Assembly: GCA_027625095.1 (NCBI GenBank)
Contig: JAQBXN010000025.1
Location: 1-64,000, forward strand
DNA: 64,000 nucleotides
Origin: Planctomycetota bacterium
Lineage (GTDB): Bacteria > Planctomycetota > PUPC01 > JACPCR01
Reading direction: 5' to 3'
Notes under the pieces: generated by a model
Told to the model about the DNA's origin: nothing
Seen by the model: the letters and a program-made list of their open reading frames with translations, nothing else
The model's database searches: none
In this document: in pieces, positions 61,901 to 64,000 of the stretch
Numbering within the stretch: position 1 is the stretch's first letter
Layout: every line of letters begins with the position of its first letter
Program-made: the position numbers and the translations under genes

Positions 61901-64000
61901 AGCGCTGGATCGATTCACTGCACGGCCGGAAGGCCAGCGTCGATATGAAGACGTTGAGCTTTATCGAACCTGGCCTCAGCATCTGGACTGGCAGTGGGAA
62001 AACCTGGGCGAGCGAATGGCGCGCTCCGTCAAGGAGGTCATGCCGGATGCGTTCAACTTTTATCTTGGCCGATGCTCCGCGCATCCAGGATCGACCCTGT
62101 CTTTGGGCAATGGTTCGCACGAAGGCATGTTGCGTCATCTCGAAGCGGGTTCTGCGGTTGGCTACAAAGACATGGGCGGCTTCGGTGATTTTCCAGCTTC
62201 CGGGCCCCTGGGTGCAGACGCGCAGAGGGTCAACGACCGGGCCAAAGTGTGGCCCATGTTGTTCGGTCTTGGATCCGGGCCGAATGCTTCTTCCAACTTG
62301 AGGCACGCGTTCTTCGCCCTCTCTCAAAAAGTGGATGGCTTCAGTTTCATGCAGTTCGAGAGCAGCCCGGAGGCTTCTCCGAACGATCACTTTGCCGGCC
62401 TCAGAGACATCACCGCCTCGCTGACGACTCCCTACGGAGATCTCTTTCTCGCCCTCGAAAAGGGCTTCAAGAAGGTCGCCATCGTTTACTCGCGGGAAGC
62501 CGATCTCCTCTCCTCTCGAAAACCCATCGCGCCGCACTTGCTCTGTGAAGGGCTCTGGGCCGCATGTATGCGCGCCGGATTCCCGGCCGATTTTCTGACG
62601 GACGAACAACTGCGGGCAAACAACGGAATGGACTATGAAGTCGTCTTCATGCCCGGCATCCATTTCAAAGAAGAAGTTCACCCGGAATCGATGGCCGCGC
62701 TCCGAAGGCTGAGTGCTGCGGGCAAGAAGATTGTGGTCGAACGCCAGAGCCGTCTCGATATCGATGGGCTCATTCGCTTGGATTCCGACCTCGATGAGAT
62801 TGACGACCGCTCCGGCGGCTCGTTCCCGAAATATCTCGACCACGATGACGAGCGCTGGTGGAACATGACCGTGAAGACTGCCGAATTCATCCGTTCGTTT
62901 CTGTCCAAACACATCTCGCCCGCGGCCGAGCACAGTCTGCTTGTCGGCCCGGACTGGCAGCGATGCCGTCAGGGCGAGTATCTCTTCATTCCCAACCTGG
63001 CCTTCGCTGGCTTCACCGGAAATCACAAGACTCTCTATCAGGCGCCCGATACGCCAACGCTCAAGTTTCCGACGCGTCCGCCGGTCTGCTACGACATCCT
63101 CGAGATGAAGAGAGTGGAAGCGCCTATAAGCAGCGACGGCAAGAGTATGTCACTACGGGTCGACTTCCGTCAGTATCCTGGAAAAATTTTCGCCTTCCTT
63201 CCCGGAGAAATTGCGGCTGTCACGCTCCGCCTGCCCGAAGCTTCGCAGGGCGGGCAGGTCTTCAGCTACGAAGTCTTTGCTGCGGACGCAGAAGGGAATC
63301 CCGTCGACGCGGGAATTCCTTTCGAGATCACCATCACGGCGCCGGGCGGCCGCGTCATTCAGCATCTGTATCGAGCGGGTACGCCAACCTATCGCAGCAC
63401 TTACATTCTTCCCGCCAACATCAGGAGCGGTTCTCTCAAACTGCGAGCGAGAGAATGGATCAGCGGCAAGTGGGCTGAGGCCGAAATTCAAGTCCAGCCG
63501 GGAAATCTCGAACCTGCAAAGCTGGACGATCGCATGGTGCGGATTCACGATGCCAGCCGCGTAAAGCGTTTTGTTGAGAAGGATGTCACAGCCGTGCAGA
63601 TCCCTTTTAAGATGGAAGACATCCTCTACCCGGGCCGCCTGGCCATTCGCATTCGTGACGGGCAGGACAAGCTTTCGCAGGACTTGAAAGCCATGCTTTC
63701 GCCGGAAAGCCTGGCGCTCTTTCAGAAGCAGGAAGAGGACAAAGAACCATCTCAAGAACTGTTGGCCGCACTGCTGGCAGAACTGAACAAAGTCGTCCTT
63801 GGACATCGGCTCTACACGGACGAACGATTCCCGCCAGGCATCCTCGCCATCGAGACCGGCCGCCTGGGGCAGACCGTGTCGGAGCCGACGTTGCTTCCTG
63901 ACCTGCATCGCCTGCTCCTTGAAGAATATTACTCTCAGGAAATCATCCGGAGTCATCCGGTGTATCTCGCTGCAGAAGAGCCGTGGGCCTTGGAGGCCGG
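58968..64000 (+). CDS. Giant secreted protein, 3' end beyond window (not in ORF track)
   Basis: I translated this frame by eye without meeting a stop from ATG 58968 to base 64000 (at least 1677 residues, incomplete). Residues 1-90 contain REP and octamer-repeat sequence and end in the signal core LLFLFLSLLLLFTSLPALHA. The mature part begins EFEYELQLVPYDDPSG. A long coiled coil spans about 450-605 (AEQELEKAQGALKTAQGDLNREQ). Residues about 790-1160 look like a GH42-like TIM barrel, and 1165-1270 a glutamine-amidotransferase/trimerisation-like fold (KKVAIVYSREADLL ... GKKIVVERQSRL). Later domains recall macroglobulin-type beta units (VIQHLYRAGTPTYRSTYILP). Minus-strand ORFs here (349, 258, 540, 267 aa) are shadows. 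Confidence 0.85.
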   Translation, partial: MKANRCGTKLFNLIHLPRKAAGVLASLASGSNRSTSFTCRARRQGSLPHSTTPSLHHSTTPPLPHSHTPPLLFLFLSLLLLFTSLPALHAEFEYELQLVPYDDPSGSIEDRIQKSVTWTMFYYSLTESQREAWKPPLVCWPRGILLDNKPLFEIYERGAFIDRKPIARPKLGPGTHTIWPGNHVFTIEKDGTVKTEDPELAISVRTAPAVAEAKTEEDKKERLFQVIKIKSYPVKIQAKSSDPSSRTPENLFYEIALPDLVIRDVADQALVDAANETKIKRAPRELLPDIRPFLFLTTWLPAHTSGAGYVIYPLKKTFHVSAKGIEPGAGEGGIAAPGWKINDYEITIPMNKIPVFGDEGMDLLITDIQKIDFGREVTLQTAHIFRRQEPYEFRVSLTGPSLLVDGDLDNLPIKAAKLDWTNLEKLQQRLLVVETESRHLRTGQTLKARIRGLDPSEAAKMEVVVESAEQELEKAQGALKTAQGDLNREQSILNRHQPKVYDAERKVSGFQQQLEVAQKTLETQKAADGKSQKDIDIWTKKVTDLQAELKQAQDILTQEGKAVENDPEVKDAKAKVAVAQAEMNGAEAKLAASEKNLQDQKDVHQAVGAVNLLADARPFAQLRAYGGKEWKELDVAGSEVGTVQIALAGAKEGVHELRLGLRPLQSNQKEIYVDRWVTLAAEKTNGVGTFTMRGRRAFYRGERFSLCVSVIAVVSEVPAGTPLIVELVDVDAGQILLHESATREAVTERKTFILDVSAETSGSLAPGDYRVEARIGDRQCPPFSIRIVDPAPETHFTNLLLGKYNEFFKLYSSVMTGKGLPADDVARAMVESGYNAFKGMTYAMENRVHFPDGGRLTELLRERPELGPWEAFTPASGRDQFLDACVKHNLRFYENIFTQHDSIMPRGDKMLEVVDRYTTLEAQRMRHSPAFRGICLFDELSQSLDHDSHMAVLAYFHRADELKYRERHNGTSSSQALRALDRFTARPEGQRRYEDVELYRTWPQHLDWQWENLGERMARSVKEVMPDAFNFYLGRCSAHPGSTLSLGNGSHEGMLRHLEAGSAVGYKDMGGFGDFPASGPLGADAQRVNDRAKVWPMLFGLGSGPNASSNLRHAFFALSQKVDGFSFMQFESSPEASPNDHFAGLRDITASLTTPYGDLFLALEKGFKKVAIVYSREADLLSSRKPIAPHLLCEGLWAACMRAGFPADFLTDEQLRANNGMDYEVVFMPGIHFKEEVHPESMAALRRLSAAGKKIVVERQSRLDIDGLIRLDSDLDEIDDRSGGSFPKYLDHDDERWWNMTVKTAEFIRSFLSKHISPAAEHSLLVGPDWQRCRQGEYLFIPNLAFAGFTGNHKTLYQAPDTPTLKFPTRPPVCYDILEMKRVEAPISSDGKSMSLRVDFRQYPGKIFAFLPGEIAAVTLRLPEASQGGQVFSYEVFAADAEGNPVDAGIPFEITITAPGGRVIQHLYRAGTPTYRSTYILPANIRSGSLKLRAREWISGKWAEAEIQVQPGNLEPAKLDDRMVRIHDASRVKRFVEKDVTAVQIPFKMEDILYPGRLAIRIRDGQDKLSQDLKAMLSPESLALFQKQEEDKEPSQELLAALLAELNKVVLGHRLYTDERFPPGILAIETGRLGQTVSEPTLLPDLHRLLLEEYYSQEIIRSHPVYLAAEEPWALEA
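58998..59105. repeat. Direct repeat of a 40-bp REP-like hairpin inside the giant gene
   Basis: TTCAACCTCATTCACCTGCC + GCGCAAGGCGGCAGGGGTCT at 58998-59037 recurs at 59066-59105 with one change. Each contains the hairpin CCTGCCGC-GCAAG-GCGGCAGG. The two copies are 68 bp apart start to start, and both are translated as part of the N-terminal extension. Confidence 0.9.
59110..59181. repeat. Octamer repeat, 9 units (ACCACTCC type), in the giant gene
   Basis: cacactcc accactcc atcgctcc accactcc accacccc accactcc cacactcc cacactcc accactcc, immediately followed by the CTC-rich signal-peptide core. It is translated as a His/Thr/Ser/Pro-rich stretch. The sense (pyrimidine) orientation contains no stop codon in any frame. 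Confidence 0.92.

Noticed and set aside
61404-63026. 540-aa minus-strand ORF (also 59067-60116, 60156-60932, 63153-63956)
   Set aside because: Antisense to the giant plus-strand gene whose frame stays open to the window end; the plus frame has a signal peptide and sensible domains.
1-64000. tRNA or rRNA genes
   Set aside because: I scanned intergenic stretches for cloverleaf features such as GGTTCGAATC arms and found none with matching stems.

Overview
The window looks like a chromosomal fragment from an uncultured bacterium of the Planctomycetota/Lentisphaerota (PVC) type. This is an inference from gene content: two DUF4159 proteins, an ExbB-ExbD-ExbD-TonB-like cluster, a MoxR-DUF58-VWA-VWA-DUF4175-like operon, very large secreted proteins of low annotation, a GH32 enzyme with an N-terminal accessory module, and a Ser/Thr kinase. 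There is no rRNA, tRNA or ribosomal-protein gene to place it. Most of the DNA is fairly GC-rich, with conspicuous AT-richer islands.

Layout. 0.1-6.2 kb: GH32 fructan hydrolase, a propeller/transglutaminase-like protein, and three tandem AIM24-family genes (the third with a GYF_2 domain). 6.2-10.8 kb (minus): an energy-transduction operon of an unknown coiled-coil protein, ExbB, ExbD, ExbD, a TonB-like stalk and membrane-bound DUF4159. 10.9-15.0 kb: phosphodiesterase, DUF368 (PopT-like) lipid carrier transporter, SGNH hydrolase with propeller. 15.0-23.6 kb: IS4/Tn5-like transposase remnant, a 1292-aa secreted propeller protein, then a three-gene restriction-modification cassette whose insertion is bracketed by a 223-bp direct repeat of the 3' end of that protein's gene. 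23.6-32 kb: YceI, an anchored unknown, an oligogalacturonate-lyase-like propeller, ATP-grasp + DUF1704 pair, threonine synthase. 32-44.6 kb: RRM protein, secreted and anchored unknowns, response regulator, sugar-enzyme-like protein, Ser/Thr kinase, DUF4037, SGNH protein, proline-racemase-family enzyme. 44.8-64 kb: DegT aminotransferase and the MoxR/DUF58/VWA operon, which is interrupted by two foreign-looking insertions (an IVP four-helix-bundle gene inside heptamer repeats, and a REP-bracketed Y1 transposase). It continues through DUF4175-like, DUF4159, a nucleotidyltransferase pair and a giant secreted protein that runs off the window end. The ORF track misses this last gene because it has no stop in the window.

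The most striking structure lies in mobile and repetitive DNA: (1) the R-M cassette with long target duplication and one methyltransferase carrying SPPQ instead of SPPY; (2) a tandem two-domain Y1 (HUH) transposase in which the HUH motif and the best-conserved Tyr/Gln pair sit in different halves, surrounded by six REP-like hairpins; (3) an 8-bp-period repeat family (GGAGTGTT-like) at four loci, at two of which it is translated in frame as an extension ahead of a signal peptide; (4) 7-bp-period repeats of several sequence families in intergenic spacers.
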